A DNA stretch of 41,615 nucleotides from the IMG/VR virus record IMGVR_UViG_3300032246_000499, positions 1 through 41,615 of that record; one strand, written 5' to 3'. Numbering within the stretch: the stretch's first letter is position 1; each line of letters starts with the position of its first letter. Under the pieces are notes generated by a model. That model ran no database searches. It was not told where the DNA came from and saw only the letters and a list, made by a program, of their open reading frames with translations. The stretch comes from a virus. Of this stretch, positions 39,622 through 41,615 are shown piece by piece. A program made the position numbers and the translations under genes.

Positions 39622-41615
39622 TTATGTACCTGGTGGTTTTACTACTGACGCACTCCATCCCGCTCCGCCTATATTATCAAACGTAGGAATAGTATACTGA
39701 CTTTTAGCTTCTGCTATTGCCCGGTTTCTTAACGTTTTATAACCTTCTAATTTTTTTAATCCCGCTTCGTCAAGTTTTCCTTCAAATTTCTTTCTTTCTA
39801 ACTCATCTATTATCATTTCATTAATGCCATGACTTTTTAATTTAGCTTCTACCGCTTTTGCTCTTTGCGTTTCAACTCCTTCTATTACTTTTTGTTTATT
39901 TATTTGAGCAGTTTCTCCAGCTATTTTTTCACGACTTAATCTATTTTCTTTAGCAGTGTTCATAGCTTGCCGGGCTGTAAGTAGATCCATTTGGTTTCTA
40001 GCAAGTCCCCGCTCATTTAAACCTTGTTGTTTTCTAGCATTGGCTAAATACGAAATACCTGCTGAACCCCCTTGACCAATATTAGCCATAGCATAAGGCG
40101 ACGTACCACCCATCATACCTAGCCCAGCTTGTATAAGCGCCAAGTAATTATCCATTGTTCTATCGCTTTTATTGGTAGCTTCTCTCATTTGATTAGCTTT
40201 TACTATGTCGTTATAAATAGCTTCTTCAGCAGAAATTTGTGGTTCTGTTAAAGGTTTATTTAGCGGGAGTGCGGCGGGTTTTGGTATTACGGGTTGTCCA
40301 TCAATATAAGGCCCAGAAGCTTCGTCAGACGTATAAGCGGGATTAATATTAAGCTGGTTAATTGGTTCTGATGGGGCGGGTTTAGCGGCTTCATTTTTTC
40401 TTGCTTGTAAAATCATAGAAGCAGCAATTCCTGTATCACTACCAATATCACCTTGTAGCTGTTCTAATTGTTCATCAGTTGCATTAGATAAAGCATTAGT
40501 AGCTCCATAGCTTAAAGCACCGCCAATAGCCGGAACTGCTGTACTAACACCTGTAGCTTCTGCAAGAGGCGCACCAATAGCTTTTGTAGCCCTACTAAGA
40601 GTTGGTTTAACCCATTTTTCCCAAGGAGTCATTTCAGACAACCATTTTTCTTTTTCCATTACAGAACCTGCAGGGTCAACAATATAAGTACCACTATAAA
40701 ATCCAGGTACTTTACCTCCTCCAGCAAACGCAACTGCCCCACCATTATTAAACCTAGCTGTGGCTTTATGTGCGCCTTCTTGACGTGTTATTGCCGAGGC
40801 AAGGATAGATCTGGCTTCTGGGGTATCTGGAATTCTATCGTTTGGTCCGATGTTAAGCGCTCTAGCCACATTGCTTGCATACGCACCAACGTCGTTCTTA
40901 TCTGCTGCTGGGGCATATACTGAAATAAACTTTAAGGGGGTATCTAGCCCGCGCCGTAATTTAATACCAATGTCTTGGTTTAATGCAGCAATTCCTGCTT
41001 CTGGATTTTCAAACATAGCAAACCCACCACCGCTAATTCCGACTTGTCCGGGATAAGTAAAGCCACTAGGACGCAAGTTACCTACATTGTATTTTCTAGC
41101 TTGGTCTCTATCTACATTAGCCGTAATTCCTCTTTCTCCACCAGAAGGTAAGGGTTCTTTATAAGTTATACCTTTATTTACTTCGCCTTGCTGTTCTGGG
41201 TTAACCCCGTAGCCATACCCACCTTGTTGTTCCGCGGCTTGTTGCATTAAAGCTTCTGTAAAAGCGGTATCACTAGCTTGGCTAGCTATCATTTTAGCCC
41301 GTTGATTTTTAGAAGCTATATCAGCATAGTATTCTTCGTTGTCTTCGTCATCCTCGGAATTATAGTCTTCATCACCAACTAAACTACCATCAGTATTACC
41401 AGCGAAAGCTACAATACCACCACCAGCCATAGCTCTAGTTGGAAGGTTGCTTTGTGCGCCCGTTATGCCGGCTAGCTGTGTAGGCTGTGGCATTGGTTGT
41501 TGTGGCATTGGTTGTTGTGGCACGGGTTGAGGTACCTGTTGAGGCATTGGTTGGGACGGCATTTGGGGCTGGGGGTTTTGCAACTGAGCCGCTTGCGCAT
41601 AAACCTGATCTTCTA
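39622..41615 (-). CDS. Internal virion protein with 'NLR' lysozyme-like domain (partial, start outside window)
   Basis: The frame is open to the right edge; a TTG at 41583 is not a convincing start because in-frame codons continue upstream (DQVYAQAAQLQ). At least 664 residues are visible. It has a Pro/Gln/Met repeat (about 15-45 of the visible part), an acidic stretch, then a domain around 165-275 with YNVGNLRPSG, GFAMFENPEAGIAAL and YAPAADKNDVGAYASNVA, the pattern of phage 'N-GNLR' virion proteins often tied to cell-wall digestion during entry. The rest is helical and Ala/Gln/Lys-rich. It lies 3 bp before the 2028-residue gene, and the two are probably ejected together. Confidence 0.7.
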   Translation of the reverse strand, partial: EDQVYAQAAQLQNPQPQMPSQPMPQQVPQPVPQQPMPQQPMPQPTQLAGITGAQSNLPTRAMAGGGIVAFAGNTDGSLVGDEDYNSEDDEDNEEYYADIASKNQRAKMIASQASDTAFTEALMQQAAEQQGGYGYGVNPEQQGEVNKGITYKEPLPSGGERGITANVDRDQARKYNVGNLRPSGFTYPGQVGISGGGFAMFENPEAGIAALNQDIGIKLRRGLDTPLKFISVYAPAADKNDVGAYASNVARALNIGPNDRIPDTPEARSILASAITRQEGAHKATARFNNGGAVAFAGGGKVPGFYSGTYIVDPAGSVMEKEKWLSEMTPWEKWVKPTLSRATKAIGAPLAEATGVSTAVPAIGGALSYGATNALSNATDEQLEQLQGDIGSDTGIAASMILQARKNEAAKPAPSEPINQLNINPAYTSDEASGPYIDGQPVIPKPAALPLNKPLTEPQISAEEAIYNDIVKANQMREATNKSDRTMDNYLALIQAGLGMMGGTSPYAMANIGQGGSAGISYLANARKQQGLNERGLARNQMDLLTARQAMNTAKENRLSREKIAGETAQINKQKVIEGVETQRAKAVEAKLKSHGINEMIIDELERKKFEGKLDEAGLKKLEGYKTLRNRAIAEAKSQYTIPTFDNIGGAGWSASVVKPPGT
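41488..41532. repeat. 15 bp tandem repeat encoding a Pro-Gln-Gln-Pro-Met repeat
   Basis: TGGCATTGGTTGTTG is repeated at 41488-41502 and 41503-41517, with a degenerate third unit to 41532. On the minus strand it encodes a repeated Pro-Gln-Gln-Pro-Met motif in the virion protein's N-terminal part, a flexible and slippage-prone linker. Confidence 0.75.

Overview
The window is a piece of a tailed double-stranded DNA phage genome, most likely a podovirus-like phage of a Gram-negative aquatic bacterium. Evidence seen directly: large terminase, portal, scaffold-like and giant internal-virion-like proteins on the minus strand, and a phage replication set (family A DNA polymerase, AEP primase fused to a DUF927-type helicase, SNF2-like helicase, Cas4-like nuclease) on the plus strand. 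There is no RNA polymerase gene, and the promoters look like bacterial sigma-70 sites (TTGACA, 17 bp, TATAAT-like). The host assignment is inference from gene content and moderate-to-low GC; no integrase, tRNA gene, CRISPR array or insertion sequence was seen.

Layout. Positions 1-7848 (minus strand) carry the head and packaging genes, read from right to left: putative TerS, TerL, an unknown protein, portal (broken by a one-base frameshift), a small protein, a GroES-like co-chaperonin, a scaffold-like protein, a small protein, and a virion protein cut by the left edge. Positions 7849-8127 are a divergent control region with an early promoter, a candidate late promoter and a G-rich tract. From 8128 to 33535 all genes are on the plus strand. 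First come small genes and a 1 kb non-coding region (9335-10319) that holds ten copies of a TGTTCCA/TGGAACA heptamer around an AT-rich core, a strong origin candidate. Next is a MoxR-type ATPase / VWA-metallopeptidase module (11293-14674) with unknown partners (to 17142), then a run of tightly overlapping small genes including a VRR-NUC nuclease, a HicA-like protein and a DUF3310 protein. DNA polymerase follows (18936-20792), then a sugar/modification cassette (20942-25865: GT10 fucosyltransferase-like, radical SAM/SPASM, FkbM-like methyltransferase, two GT-A glycosyltransferases), and finally nuclease, helicase, ssDNA-binding-like and primase-helicase genes (26007-33357). From 33532 to the right edge the minus strand encodes a 2028-residue virion protein with an HExxH motif and a second internal-virion-like protein that runs off the window.

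Because minus-strand genes leave the left edge and enter from the right edge, the simplest reading is that the window is a cut-open, circularly permuted genome (or most of one): one late operon starts at about 7.88 kb, runs left through the edge, and ends at 33532, where it meets the early operon tail to tail within a TTAA. The missing part should hold the tail genes and perhaps the major capsid and lysis genes.

The most noteworthy items are: a recurrent GTTTCAC-N6-GTGAA(A/G) hairpin or operator upstream of at least four early genes or operons; the heptamer origin candidate; the MoxR/VWA module with unknown partners; the glycan cassette with a possible overprinted membrane-protein gene inside one glycosyltransferase; the co-chaperonin inside the head operon; and the portal frameshift.
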